Both the position numbers and the translations under genes were made by a program. A stretch of 64,000 nt of DNA from Hydromonas sp. (GTDB lineage Bacteria; Pseudomonadota; Gammaproteobacteria; Burkholderiales; Burkholderiaceae), in NCBI GenBank assembly GCA_017495165.1, contig JAFEII010000003.1, positions 56,392-120,391 on the forward strand. The letters are read 5' to 3'. The notes under the pieces were generated by a model. It saw nothing but the letters and a program-made list of their open reading frames with translations, made no database searches and was not told where the DNA came from. Positions 36,446 to 44,741 of the stretch are shown piece after piece. Position 1 is the stretch's first letter, and each line of letters begins with the position of its first letter.

Positions 36446-36531
36446 TGGTGCCGACGACGAGAGTCGAACTCGTACAGCCTAAGGCCACTACCCCCTCAAG
36501 ATAGCGTGTCTACCAATTTCACCACGTCGGC
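36446..36531 (-). tRNA. tRNA-Leu (anticodon GAG)
   Basis: 86-nt class II tRNA with the CCA encoded. The acceptor stem is GCCGACG/CGTCGGC. The anticodon loop TTGAGGG holds GAG in a stem CTATC/GGTAG with one G-U pair. A long variable arm and the T-loop GTTCGACTC follow. It lies between secG and nuoA, a conserved location in beta-proteobacteria. Confidence 0.95.
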
Positions 36532-36545
36532 ATTTTAATCAAAAT

Positions 36546-36911
36546 CTATTTCGGCACCCCATCCGTCGGCGACGCCGGCACGGCCGGAGCAACTTCAGCT
36601 GCGGCCGGAACGGCAAGAGGCGCATTAGACAAAACACTTCCCAGCACACCATCAGTACGACCAGAAAAGACAAAGGCCAACAAAATCGTGCAAACAATAA
36701 ACACTGTCGCCATGTAAGCAGTCGTTCTACTCAAAAAAGTGGACGCACCGACTGAACCAAAAACACTACCCGACGAGCCACCACCAAAAGACGCACCCGC
36801 ATCAGCCCCTTTGCCTTGTTGCAAAAGAACCAAGACAATCACGCCAAACGCTGACAGCACTGACAAGACAACCAAGATGGTTTTAACAATTTCCACAATT
36901 TTTCCATTCAC
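36546..36911 (-). CDS. secG: Preprotein translocase subunit SecG
   Basis: Small membrane subunit of the SecYEG translocon, 121 residues. It has two hydrophobic helices with the family loop VLLQQGKGADAGASFGGG between them, and a low-complexity Ala/Pro-rich C-terminal tail. The GTG at 36911 overlaps the tpiA stop (GTGA), which supports coupled translation; a second GTG at 36896 would give the shorter N-terminus seen in many SecG proteins. No ATG start fits the frame. Confidence 0.92.
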   Translation of the reverse strand: MNGKIVEIVKTILVVLSVLSAFGVIVLVLLQQGKGADAGASFGGGSSGSVFGSVGASTFLSRTTAYMATVFIVCTILLAFVFSGRTDGVLGSVLSNAPLAVPAAAEVAPAVPASPTDGVPK

Positions 36912-37660
36912 TGTTTACAAGGAGTCTGGCAAATAGCAACAAAATCAGCCGAGTTTAAAGCAGCGCCACCAATCAAGCCGCCATCAACATCAACACAGCC
37001 AAACAACTCCATAGCATTCACAGGCTTAACGCTGCCACCGTACAAAATACTAATCTTTTGCGCCAAAACCTCATCAATTTCAGCCAGAGCCCGCCTCAAC
37101 CACGCATGAACTTCCTGCACTTGAGGCGCTGTTGCAACGCGACCAGTCCCAATTGCCCAAACAGGCTCGTACGCTAAAATACACTTCGCAAGACCTGCCG
37201 CGCCCAAATGAGCCGATACGGCAGCCAGCTGGGACAGAACGACTTGCTTCGCCAAACCCGATTCACGCTCGTCCAAAGTCTCACCCAGACACACAATTGG
37301 GGTCAAACCCGACTCAACCAAAGCACCCGCTTTTTCAGCCACACTTAAATCAGACTCACCAAACATCTGACGACGCTCCGAGTGACCAACCAAAACCATT
37401 TCAACCCCCATCTCCTTGAGCATTGACACAGAAACCTCACCCGTGTACGCCCCAGAAGAATGCGAATTGACATTTTGCGCTGCCAAAATCAAACCACTTC
37501 CGTTCACCAAATTTGCTACTTGAGACAAATAGGGAAACGGGACGCAAAGCGCAACACAGTTAGAAAAAGAAGCCTGATTAAGCAAATCACGCACCAGCCG
37601 CTCATTCTCAACCAAAGAGCCGTTCATTTTCCAATTGCCAATCACCCATGACTTCCTCAT
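36908..37660 (-). CDS. tpiA: Triosephosphate isomerase
   Basis: Interconverts dihydroxyacetone phosphate and glyceraldehyde-3-phosphate in glycolysis and gluconeogenesis. The 250-residue TIM barrel has all catalytic residues: Lys11 in GNWKMNG, His93 in LVGHSERR and Glu165 in YEPVWAIG. The phosphate-binding YGGSV and GGLIGGAAL follow. The ATG at 37660 is the family start. A consensus promoter lies about 40 bases upstream. It is coupled to secG by a four-base overlap. Confidence 0.97.
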   Translation of the reverse strand: MRKSWVIGNWKMNGSLVENERLVRDLLNQASFSNCVALCVPFPYLSQVANLVNGSGLILAAQNVNSHSSGAYTGEVSVSMLKEMGVEMVLVGHSERRQMFGESDLSVAEKAGALVESGLTPIVCLGETLDERESGLAKQVVLSQLAAVSAHLGAAGLAKCILAYEPVWAIGTGRVATAPQVQEVHAWLRRALAEIDEVLAQKISILYGGSVKPVNAMELFGCVDVDGGLIGGAALNSADFVAICQTPCKQ

Positions 37661-37695
37661 CGCAGACCTTTTTCGACAGCACATTAATCAATCAG

Positions 37696-37724
37696 ATTAT
37701 ACGCGGCAACTTCCCTCAGGTCAA
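37696..37724 (-). promoter_or_regulatory. Sigma-70 promoter of tpiA-secG
   Basis: TTGACC (37724-37719), a 17-base spacer and consensus TATAAT (37701-37696), about 35 bases before the tpiA start. This is one of the two best promoter matches in the window. Confidence 0.75.
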
Positions 37725-37778
37725 TCACAGTTACTCACTTTAAAAGAAAACGTCGCAGATTGCACCCATTCAACCAAA

Positions 37779-37810
37779 AAAAAAGCCAAGGCAACTGCCT
37801 TGGCTTTTTT
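37779..37810 (-). terminator. Terminator of the rpsF-priB-rpsR-rplI operon
   Basis: GCCAAGGC / GCCTTGGC stem with a four-base loop flanked by A- and T-runs, 12 bases after the rplI stop. The symmetric flanks could also end transcripts on the other strand. Confidence 0.9.
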
Positions 37811-37822
37811 ATAAAACAAGAC

Positions 37823-38269
37823 TTAAACAGCCACGACTTTCAAGGTCACAGAAGAAATAACATCTGTAAACAAGGTCACTTGAACCGCATACTCGCCAAC
37901 GGTTTTAATTGCACCATCGACGATTTTAATTTGGGTTTTTGTAACCTCAAAGCCACTCGCTTTCAAGCATTGCGCAATATCCGCATTTGTCACAGAACCG
38001 AACAGACGTCCATCAACACCCGCTTTTGAAGCAATTGAAACTTCCAAGCCAGACATTTTTTCAGCCACAGCCGAAGCCGCGCTAAATTTTGCAGCTTCAG
38101 CCTTTTCCAACTCTGCGCGACGCGCTTCAAACTCAGCCATTGCGCCAGCAGTTGCACGGCGCGCCTTGCCTTTAGGAATCAAGAAGTTACGTGCGTAACC
38201 ATCTTTTACTTTAACAACATCGCCCAATTGGCCAACATTGATGACTTTTTCTAATAAAATAATTTGCAT
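37823..38269 (-). CDS. rplI: 50S ribosomal protein L9
   Basis: Large-subunit protein that binds 23S rRNA near the L1 stalk, 148 residues. It has the two-domain bL9 form: the N-terminal domain [36 protein letters not shown] (family signature, read around [13 protein letters not shown]), the long connecting helix, and a C-terminal domain starting near [17 protein letters not shown] precedes the ATG. Last gene of the rpsF operon. Confidence 0.97.
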   Translation of the reverse strand: MQIILLEKVINVGQLGDVVKVKDGYARNFLIPKGKARRATAGAMAEFEARRAELEKAEAAKFSAASAVAEKMSGLEVSIASKAGVDGRLFGSVTNADIAQCLKASGFEVTKTQIKIVDGAIKTVGEYAVQVTLFTDVISSVTLKVVAV

Positions 38270-38295
38270 TTTTTATCCTTTGAATGAGGCCGCGA

Positions 38296-38568
38296 TTACG
38301 CGTGATTGTCGCAATAAGGCACTAATGCCAAAAAACGCGCGCGTTTAATGCAAGTGTTAATTTGACGCTGATAACGGGCACGAGTACCAGTTAAACGCGC
38401 AGGAATGATTTTGCCGTTTTCAGAGATAAAGTCTTTTAACGTATTCAAATCTTTGTAGTCGATTTGTTCTACTTTTGCCATTGTGAAACGGCAAACGCGC
38501 TTACGTTTAAACAGCGGATTTTGTGCTGGGCGACGTTCATTACGCTTATTGTTGCGTGGAGCTACCAT
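38296..38568 (-). CDS. rpsR: 30S ribosomal protein S18
   Basis: Small-subunit protein of 90 residues that binds together with S6. The core is canonical: [19 protein letters not shown], then [17 protein letters not shown] and [14 protein letters not shown]. The first 28 residues are a basic extension ([18 protein letters not shown]) common in beta-proteobacterial S18. AAAGGA lies upstream of the ATG. It sits between priB and rplI. Confidence 0.97.
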   Translation of the reverse strand: MVAPRNNKRNERRPAQNPLFKRKRVCRFTMAKVEQIDYKDLNTLKDFISENGKIIPARLTGTRARYQRQINTCIKRARFLALVPYCDNHA

Positions 38569-38583
38569 GATGCTTTCCTTTAA

Positions 38584-38877
38584 TTAAATAGTTGTTATAT
38601 GGGTGACGTGTAATCGAAGCTTGACACTTTTTAGGCTTTTTCGATTTAAAAAACCTTGCAGCCGGTAATAATTACCAACGGACGACTGATTTAAAACCTG
38701 AGCAATTTCACCCAGCGCAATAACATTCAAATCAAAAGCCACCTGCCGCTCAGAGTCATTTTCAAACTGAACACCTGAATACTCAAACAATGCCTCACAT
38801 ACTGGCACATTAGCCAAAGTCATTCTTAAATCTTCCTTCTTGACCAAGCACGCATCAAAAACCAGACGATTTATCAC
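38584..38877 (-). CDS. priB: Primosomal replication protein PriB (OB-fold)
   Basis: Small single-stranded-DNA-binding OB-fold protein, about 97 residues, that helps PriA restart stalled forks. The call rests on position (rpsF-priB-rpsR-rplI is a conserved order) and on the weak family pattern: an N-x-L start, VPVCEALFEYSG, FDLNVIALGEIAQVL and YRLQGFLNRKS. I place the start at the GTG at 38877 (V-I-N-R-L); the frame is open further upstream but that part overlaps rpsF. The sequence is divergent, as PriB usually is. Its partner priA is 6 kb away. Confidence 0.8.
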   Translation of the reverse strand: MINRLVFDACLVKKEDLRMTLANVPVCEALFEYSGVQFENDSERQVAFDLNVIALGEIAQVLNQSSVGNYYRLQGFLNRKSLKSVKLRLHVTHITTI

Positions 38878-38896
38878 ACCCACATGAATCAGTTGT

Positions 38897-39268
38897 TTAC
38901 TCAGCAGCTGCGGCAGCTGGTGCTGGCGCGCGGCGAGATTCATCACGTTCAGTTGCCGTCATCATGATTGATGGTGCAACTTCTGCTTTTTTCATAACAA
39001 CCGTCAAACTACGCAAAATAGCATCATTGTAACGGAACGCATGCTCAAGCTCATCCAAGCTTGTTTGACCAATTTCGACATTCCAGCACAAATAATGCGC
39101 TTTAACTAATTTTTGGATTGGGTAAGCCATTTGACGACGACCCCAGTCTTCAAAACGATGAACCTTGCCGCCTTGCGCAACGATTTGAGCAGTATAACGC
39201 TCCATCATTGCAGGCACTTGCTCGCTTTGGTCCGGATGTACAATCAGTACGATTTCATAATGACGCAT
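38897..39268 (-). CDS. rpsF: 30S ribosomal protein S6
   Basis: Small-subunit protein that pairs with S18, 123 residues. It begins [21 protein letters not shown] and has [17 protein letters not shown], both typical of bS6. The C-terminal tail is Ala/Pro-rich. AAGGAG is placed well before the ATG at 39268; the upstream part of the frame is leader. First gene of the ribosomal operon. Confidence 0.97.
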   Translation of the reverse strand: MRHYEIVLIVHPDQSEQVPAMMERYTAQIVAQGGKVHRFEDWGRRQMAYPIQKLVKAHYLCWNVEIGQTSLDELEHAFRYNDAILRSLTVVMKKAEVAPSIMMTATERDESRRAPAPAAAAAE

Positions 39269-39325
39269 AAATGCTCCTTGTGGATTAAGCTGCCCCACGC
39301 GTCGAGGTGGAACAGCAAGAAACAC

Positions 39326-39359
39326 AAAACGGTTATTGTTAAATAACAACAACCGTTTT
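39326..39359 (-). terminator. Hairpin between tRNA-Ser and rpsF
   Basis: 15-bp stem AAAACGGTTATTGTT / AACAACAACCGTTTT with one mismatch and a four-base loop. On the minus strand it is followed by TTTTGTGTTTC. It may end the tRNA-Ser transcript. Alternatively it is part of an rpsF leader that binds S6:S18, which is known for this operon in many bacteria. Confidence 0.6.
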
Positions 39360-39367
39360 ATATTAAC

Positions 39368-39457
39368 TGGCGGAGACGAAGGGATTCGAACCCTTGATAC
39401 AGTTACCCGTATGCATCCTTAGCAGGGATGTGCCTTCGACCACTCGGCCACGTCTCC
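39368..39457 (-). tRNA. tRNA-Ser (anticodon GCT)
   Basis: 90-nt class II tRNA with CCA encoded. The acceptor stem is GGAGACG/CGTCTCC. The anticodon loop CTGCTAA carries GCT. A long variable arm (CATACGGGTAACTGTATC) and the T-loop GGTTCGAATCC follow. Confidence 0.95.
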
Positions 39458-39498
39458 GTTTTGACAATTCAAACTTAATTGAAACAATCAAGTCTCGT

Positions 39499-39527
39499 AT
39501 TATAGGGCAGGCTTTTAAAAAAGTCAA
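39499..39527 (-). promoter_or_regulatory. Sigma-70 promoter of tRNA-Ser
   Basis: TTGACT (39527-39522), a 17-base spacer and consensus TATAAT (39504-39499), about 42 bases before the tRNA 5' end. The match and spacing are excellent. Confidence 0.75.
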
Positions 39528-39552
39528 ACCCCCAGCCCATTTTTTTCAACAA

Positions 39553-40890
39553 TTATAGTATTTTTGCCAACAGCGCCTTTTCTTTGCCATGCATGTTCGG
39601 CACAACAACCAAATGCCCCGCTCCTGCGGCTTCAACCACTGGGACGCCGTCGCGAAGCATGCTTTGCAACACCACAATTTGATTGCCGCTCGGATGAATA
39701 ATCTCAATTTTGTCACCCACACAGAATTTATTTTTCACGTCCACCAACGCACCACCATCTTTATCAACACTCAAAACTTCTCCAACAAACTGACTCGATT
39801 TTGAGTTGGAAAAACCATCAATGTAGTTTTGCGTTTCGTGCGATTGATGGCGCTCCAAAAAACCATCCGTGTACCCACGATTGGCCAACCCTTCCAGCTC
39901 CGCATACAACTGAGGATTAAACGGTCGACCTGCCAGTGCATCATCAATCGCACGCCGATAAGTTTGCGCGGTGCGCGCCACATAATACAAAGACTTCGTC
40001 CGCCCTTCGATTTTGAGCGAATCCACACCAACCGCGATTAATTTTTCCACATGCTGAATCGCTCGCAAATCTTTAGAGTTCATAATATACGTGCCGTGCT
40101 CATCCTCTAGAATCGGCATCATTTCCCCCGAACGTGTCGCCTCTTCTATTAAATATGTTTTATCCGCCAGCGGGTGACGCACAATATCCGTGGCCCTAAA
40201 ATTATCATTCTGCTCAGACCATGCTTGATTCAAATCAAACTTAATGACCTGCACGTCGCCCGAGTCAGAGTCCTTGGTGTCGTGCACTTTATAATCCCAG
40301 CGACACGCATTTGTACACGTCCCCTGATTGGGATCGCGGTGATTAAAATAACCAGACAGCAGACAGCGCCCAGAGTAAGCAATACACAACGCACCATGCA
40401 CAAAAACTTCCAGCTCCATTTCTGGACACTCTTGGCGAATCTGTGCAATTTCATCAACAGACAACTCCCGCGACAAAATAATCCGCTCAACCCCCATGCG
40501 CCCCCAAAATTTCACCGCCGCATAATTCACCGTATTGGCCTGAACCGATAAATGAATCGCCTGCTCAGGCCATTTGTCGCGCACCATCATAATCAAACCA
40601 GGATCAGCCATAATCAGCGCATCCGGCTTCATCTCAATAATCGGCTCCATATCCGACATATAGGTTTTAATCTTACTGTTATGCGGCAAAATATTTGATG
40701 CCACGTACAGCTTTTTACCGCGCGCATGCGCCTCTTCAATACCAAGCTTCAAGGTGTCATTTTTAAAATCATTATTTCGGGCGCGCAACGAATAACGCGG
40801 CTGCCCAGCATAAACAGCATCCGCGCCAAAATCATAAGCCGCACGCATTTTATCCAACGTCCCCGCAGGCAAGAGCAATTCTGTTTTCAT
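39553..40890 (-). CDS. trhP: tRNA 5-hydroxyuridine modification protein TrhP (peptidase U32 family)
   Basis: U32-family protein of 445 residues, formerly YegQ. In E. coli TrhP is needed to hydroxylate U34 in several tRNAs, using prephenate-derived chemistry. The U32 signature is complete at 161-179 (EVFVHGALCIAYSGRCLLS), and Cys169, Cys176, Cys192 and Cys196 are candidate Fe-S ligands. The N-terminal half is a TIM-barrel-like domain beginning ELLLPAGTLDKMRAAYDFGADAVY (read around LLPAG). The C-terminal domain from about 370 is the beta-barrel add-on of the longer members. Confidence 0.92.
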   Translation of the reverse strand: MKTELLLPAGTLDKMRAAYDFGADAVYAGQPRYSLRARNNDFKNDTLKLGIEEAHARGKKLYVASNILPHNSKIKTYMSDMEPIIEMKPDALIMADPGLIMMVRDKWPEQAIHLSVQANTVNYAAVKFWGRMGVERIILSRELSVDEIAQIRQECPEMELEVFVHGALCIAYSGRCLLSGYFNHRDPNQGTCTNACRWDYKVHDTKDSDSGDVQVIKFDLNQAWSEQNDNFRATDIVRHPLADKTYLIEEATRSGEMMPILEDEHGTYIMNSKDLRAIQHVEKLIAVGVDSLKIEGRTKSLYYVARTAQTYRRAIDDALAGRPFNPQLYAELEGLANRGYTDGFLERHQSHETQNYIDGFSNSKSSQFVGEVLSVDKDGGALVDVKNKFCVGDKIEIIHPSGNQIVVLQSMLRDGVPVVEAAGAGHLVVVPNMHGKEKALLAKIL

Positions 40891-40972
40891 ATCATATCTT
40901 TCATATTATTCCCGGCAAATTGCGCCATATTATTTGAAGCGCACCGAAATCTTCCATCAGACTTAAATGTAG

Positions 40973-40997
40973 AAAAACGCGAACACATCGCGTTTTT
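40973..40997 (-). terminator. Terminator after the yhbY-like gene
   Basis: AAAAACGCG / CGCGTTTTT inverted repeat of 9 bp with a seven-base loop, 25 bases downstream of the stop of the YhbY-like gene. The flanks allow function in both directions. Confidence 0.75.
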
Positions 40998-41021
40998 AGC
41001 AACAACTGAGACGCAGGCCAA

Positions 41022-41516
41022 TCAGCCCATTTTTTTCTTGCCACTCACTGTAACTTTTTTACCACGTTTCACCGTACCACTTTGCGTGACGCGTTCATTC
41101 CCTTTAATCACAATCTCTTTTGTTTTCGGGCGACGATTCGGCACGGCCGACTTTACAACGGTAACGCGATAAGGCGCAGCACCTTTAAAACCACCGTTTT
41201 CAGTCAATGTTTGCGCAAAGGTTTTCTTTTTAGGCGCAGCAGACAACGGGCGATACACCACCAACAATTTGCCAATGTGCTGCACCTGAGCCGCCCCCAA
41301 CGCATCACACAGCTGATCAAAATACGCCGCACGCACGTCTTTTTCGTCCGCAAAAACCCGCACTTTAATCAGCGCGTGCACAGACAAAGCAGCATCGGCC
41401 TCTTTAAGCACGGCATCGGACAAACCCCCGTGACCAATCACCACAACGGGTGACAAAACATGCGCATCGGCGCGTAAACTTGAGCGCTGTTGCGCGGTTA
41501 AGGGTAAAATAGCCAT
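41022..41516 (-). CDS. yhbY: YhbY-like RNA-binding protein (CRS1/YhbY domain)
   Basis: A 164-residue protein whose first 95 residues form a CRS1-YhbY (KH-like) RNA-binding domain: LTAQQRSSLRADAHVLSPVV, then IGHGGLSDAVLKEADAAL with the GxxG-like loop, and HALIKVRV. YhbY of E. coli associates with pre-50S ribosomal particles. The last 70 residues are a basic tail (many Lys/Arg) not found in E. coli YhbY but common in beta-proteobacteria. It is divergent from rlmE-ftsH, the same arrangement as in E. coli. Confidence 0.9.
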   Translation of the reverse strand: MAILPLTAQQRSSLRADAHVLSPVVVIGHGGLSDAVLKEADAALSVHALIKVRVFADEKDVRAAYFDQLCDALGAAQVQHIGKLLVVYRPLSAAPKKKTFAQTLTENGGFKGAAPYRVTVVKSAVPNRRPKTKEIVIKGNERVTQSGTVKRGKKVTVSGKKKMG

Positions 41517-41661
41517 GATAATTTTCAGTCAATAAAAGCAAAACGCTATTATCCTCGAATCCACTGATTCTCGCTGATGTTTCGCGTTAAAAGGCCAACT
41601 CAGCCGCGATCGCTAAAGCCAATCGCCGATTACACCACCCTTACTTACAGGCACGCCATTC

Positions 41662-42300
41662 ATGAGCACCATTAAAAAAAACAAATTTAGCCAAGCGTGG
41701 ATGCACGAACACATCAACGACCCGTACGTCAAACTCGCACAACGCGAAGGCTTTCGCGCACGCGCCGCTTACAAACTCAAAGAAATAGACGAGCAAGACG
41801 GCCTAATCAAAGCAGGCATGACGGTGGTTGACTTGGGCTCAACCCCAGGCAGCTGGTCACAAGTTGTCCGCGAAAAATTCACCAAAGGCGGCGGTTTTAA
41901 CGGCCGCATCATCGCGCTAGACATGCTGGACATGGAAGCAATTGAAGGCGTCGAATTCATCAAAGGCGACTTTAGCGAGGACATTGTGCTCGACCAATTA
42001 TCCGCCTCATTAAATAATACAAAAGTAGACCTTGTTTTATCCGATATGGCACCCAACTTAACCGGGATTCCCACAGTGGATGCGGCGCGTATTGAATTGG
42101 TCTGCGAGTTGGCGCTTGATTTTGCCAAAACCCATTTAAGCGACAACGGGACACTCCTCATCAAGGCATTTCATGGCGGCGGCTTTGAAGAACTGGTCAA
42201 ACAATTCCGCACCACATTTAAAGTCGTACACACACGCAAACCAAAAGCCTCACGCGGAAAATCCGCCGAGACTTATTTATTAGGGCGCGGCTTAAAGTAA
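41662..42300 (+). CDS. rlmE: 23S rRNA (uridine-2552-2'-O)-methyltransferase
   Basis: Methylates the ribose of U2552 in the A-loop of 23S rRNA in late 50S assembly. The 212-residue Rossmann methyltransferase has [10 protein letters not shown] near the N-terminus, SAM motif [23 protein letters not shown] with the catalytic Asp, and [14 protein letters not shown] with the catalytic Lys, giving the K-D-K-E set. It is followed by ftsH after 59 bases, as in the rrmJ-ftsH heat-shock operon of E. coli. Confidence 0.96.
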   Translation: MSTIKKNKFSQAWMHEHINDPYVKLAQREGFRARAAYKLKEIDEQDGLIKAGMTVVDLGSTPGSWSQVVREKFTKGGGFNGRIIALDMLDMEAIEGVEFIKGDFSEDIVLDQLSASLNNTKVDLVLSDMAPNLTGIPTVDAARIELVCELALDFAKTHLSDNGTLLIKAFHGGGFEELVKQFRTTFKVVHTRKPKASRGKSAETYLLGRGLK

Positions 42301-42359
42301 ACCGCATTTATCTAGGCTACAATACTTTTTCACCTTCATTTTTTGGCAAGGAGCCACTT

Positions 42360-44297
42360 TTGAAAAACAACAACATCACCCGCGCCATTCTTTGGGTTCT
42401 CGCTGTATTGCTTGTCATTAGCGTGTATCAGTTCACCGACCAACGTGGCAAAAGCAAAGTAGAAGAAGTCAGCTACAGCCAGTTTATGAACGACACCAAA
42501 GCCAACAAAATCAAATCGGTTCAAATTCAAGGCAACGAACTCACCGTCCAACCCGCTGAAGGCAAAGAATACAAAATTATTGCGCCGCGCGACGACGACA
42601 TGGTGACGCAGCTCAGAGACGCTGGCGTTGTCGTCACCGCCAAACAAGTTGAAGGCCCAAGTATTTTGGGCAGCATTCTAAGCTCACTCTTGCCACTGCT
42701 GATTATTGGCGGCCTGCTTTTCTTTATGATGCGCCAAATGAATGGCGGCAAAAACGGCATGATGTCTGTTGGTAAATCGCGCGCCCGCCTGCAAGACGAG
42801 ACCGCAAAAAGCGTTAGCTTTGCAGATGTCGCGGGCTGCGACGAAGCAAAAGAAGAAGTCAAAGAAGTCGTTGACTTCTTAAAAGACCCTCAAAAATTCC
42901 AAAAACTCGGCGGCTCAATTCCGCACGGTGTTCTATTGGTTGGCCCTCCAGGTACAGGTAAAACACTGTTGGCCAAAGCGATTGCGGGCGAAGCAAAGGT
43001 GCCATTTTTTAGCGTATCTGGTTCGGACTTTGTAGAGATGTTTGTTGGTGTGGGCGCATCGCGTGTGCGCGACATGTTTGAACAAGCAAAAAAATCTGCA
43101 CCATGCATTATATTCATCGACGAAATTGATGCGGTTGGTCGCCATCGCGGCTCAGGAACTGGCGGCGGCAACGACGAACGCGAGCAAACCCTCAATCAAA
43201 TGCTGGTCGAAATGGACGGTTTTGAAGGCAACGCAGGCGTCATCGTCATTGCAGCAACCAACCGCGCAGATGTCCTCGACAAAGCCTTACTGCGCCCAGG
43301 CCGCTTTGACCGCCAAGTTTATGTCAGCCTGCCCGACATTCGCGGCCGCGAGCAAATCCTCAACGTGCACATGCGCAAAGTACCTGTGGCAAAAGACGTA
43401 GACGCATCAGTCTTGGCACGCGGCACCCCAGGTTTTTCAGGCGCAGACTTGGCCAATTTGGTCAACGAATCCGCATTGTTTGCCGCGCGCCGCAACAAAC
43501 GCTTGGTTGACATGCAAGATTTTGAAGACGCAAAAGACAAACTGTACATGGGGCCAGAACGCCGCTCAGCCGTCATGCGAGAAGACGAGCGCCGCGCCAC
43601 CGCGTATCACGAGTCAGGTCACGCAGTGGTTGCTCACTTACTGCCAAACGCAGACCCTGTACACAAGGTCACCATTATGCCGCGCGGCTGGGCATTGGGC
43701 GTCACATGGCAATTGCCTGAATACGACAAGTATTCAAAATACTCATCCAATATTTTGGACGAAATCACCATTTTGTTTGGCGGACGCGCCGCTGAAGAGA
43801 TTTTCTTAGGGGCACGCAGCACAGGCGCATCCAACGACTTTGAGCGCGCCACAATACTTGCCCGCGACATGGTCGCACGTTACGGCATGACAGATGCGCT
43901 CGGGCCGATGGTTTACGTTGACAAAGACAACGGCTCTGGCATGAGTTTTAACCGCGCCGTCTCTGAGGCAACGCAACAAAAAGTGGACGCAGAAATCCGC
44001 CGCATCCTTGATGAACAATACACCCAAGCCATGACACTACTCACTGCAAACAAAGACAAAGTAGAAACCATGACCGCAACGCTGATGGAATGGGAAACGA
44101 TTGACCGCGATCAAATTTTGGACATTATGGCAGGCCAGCCGCCACGCCAGCCAAAACACATCACGGATCCAACACCACTTCAAGATGATGCGCCGTCAAG
44201 CAAAGACGAGCCAACCATCGCGGCGCCTGAAGTGCCGGCACCTGTTGCCGACGAACCCAAAAAGGCAAGCGAAGACAACAAAGCCCCTTTGTTTTAA
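42360..44297 (+). CDS. ftsH: ATP-dependent zinc metalloprotease FtsH
   Basis: Membrane-bound AAA+ protease that degrades misfolded membrane proteins and regulators such as LpxC and sigma-32. The 645-residue protein has two N-terminal membrane helices (about 9-24 and 103-124), Walker A GPPGTGKT at 195-202, Walker [12 protein letters not shown] around 250-260, and the zinc site HESGH at 417-421. The start is a TTG at 42360 with GGAG six bases upstream; no ATG in frame would give the N-terminal helix. The C-terminal 50 residues are Pro/Ala/Lys-rich and poorly conserved. A long terminator follows. Confidence 0.96.
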   Translation: MKNNNITRAILWVLAVLLVISVYQFTDQRGKSKVEEVSYSQFMNDTKANKIKSVQIQGNELTVQPAEGKEYKIIAPRDDDMVTQLRDAGVVVTAKQVEGPSILGSILSSLLPLLIIGGLLFFMMRQMNGGKNGMMSVGKSRARLQDETAKSVSFADVAGCDEAKEEVKEVVDFLKDPQKFQKLGGSIPHGVLLVGPPGTGKTLLAKAIAGEAKVPFFSVSGSDFVEMFVGVGASRVRDMFEQAKKSAPCIIFIDEIDAVGRHRGSGTGGGNDEREQTLNQMLVEMDGFEGNAGVIVIAATNRADVLDKALLRPGRFDRQVYVSLPDIRGREQILNVHMRKVPVAKDVDASVLARGTPGFSGADLANLVNESALFAARRNKRLVDMQDFEDAKDKLYMGPERRSAVMREDERRATAYHESGHAVVAHLLPNADPVHKVTIMPRGWALGVTWQLPEYDKYSKYSSNILDEITILFGGRAAEEIFLGARSTGASNDFERATILARDMVARYGMTDALGPMVYVDKDNGSGMSFNRAVSEATQQKVDAEIRRILDEQYTQAMTLLTANKDKVETMTATLMEWETIDRDQILDIMAGQPPRQPKHITDPTPLQDDAPSSKDEPTIAAPEVPAPVADEPKKASEDNKAPLF

Positions 44298-44340
44298 ACC
44301 GCAACAAAGCGCAATCAACTGAAACAATCTGTTTCACCAA

Positions 44341-44375
44341 ATACAAAAAACCACCATTTCGGTGGTTTTTTGTAT
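44341..44375. terminator. Bidirectional terminator after ftsH
   Basis: Perfect 15-bp stem ATACAAAAAACCACC / GGTGGTTTTTTGTAT with loop ATTTC. It serves ftsH on the plus strand and the small secreted protein gene on the minus strand. Confidence 0.9.
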
Positions 44376-44447
44376 GGCCCGTACGCATTCAGAACAGCCG
44401 TTTTAGTTCAAGCCAAGTCAACGTGTAAATTCAAACACCATGACACA

Positions 44448-44672
44448 TTACTTCTTTGGCATGTCACACGATGTGGCCGCACTCTTTGGTGCACATGTCG
44501 GCTCAGACTTCTTTGCTTTAACGACGGCTTTTTTCGTCACTTTCGTTTGTTCCACATGAACGTGACCTGCTTTAACATGGCCAGCTTTATCAGCACAAGC
44601 AACCGCAGTGCCAACCCCAAAAAATGGCATAGAAACAGCCAGCACAGCAACCAATAAACGACGTTGAATCAT
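44448..44672 (-). CDS. Small secreted Lys/His/Cys-rich protein, unknown
   Basis: A 74-residue protein that I do not recognise. The first 25 residues are a clear signal peptide (basic MIQRR, hydrophobic LLVAVLAVSMPFF, end GTAVA). Cys26 directly after AVA could even be a non-standard lipobox. The mature part is short and rich in Lys, His and Ala (GHVKAGHVHVEQTKV), with two more cysteines in PTCAPKSAATSCDMP. A GGGGAG ribosome binding site lies five bases before the ATG, which supports real translation. The His and Cys residues suggest metal or thiol chemistry, but no function can be assigned. It is downstream of nothing obvious; priA ends or begins elsewhere on the same strand. Confidence 0.65.
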   Translation of the reverse strand: MIQRRLLVAVLAVSMPFFGVGTAVACADKAGHVKAGHVHVEQTKVTKKAVVKAKKSEPTCAPKSAATSCDMPKK

Positions 44673-44741
44673 TTTAACTCCCCTTATTTGATTAAAAAAA
44701 CAATAAAAAACATCAGACAACCCCATCCGTGCAGCATGGCA

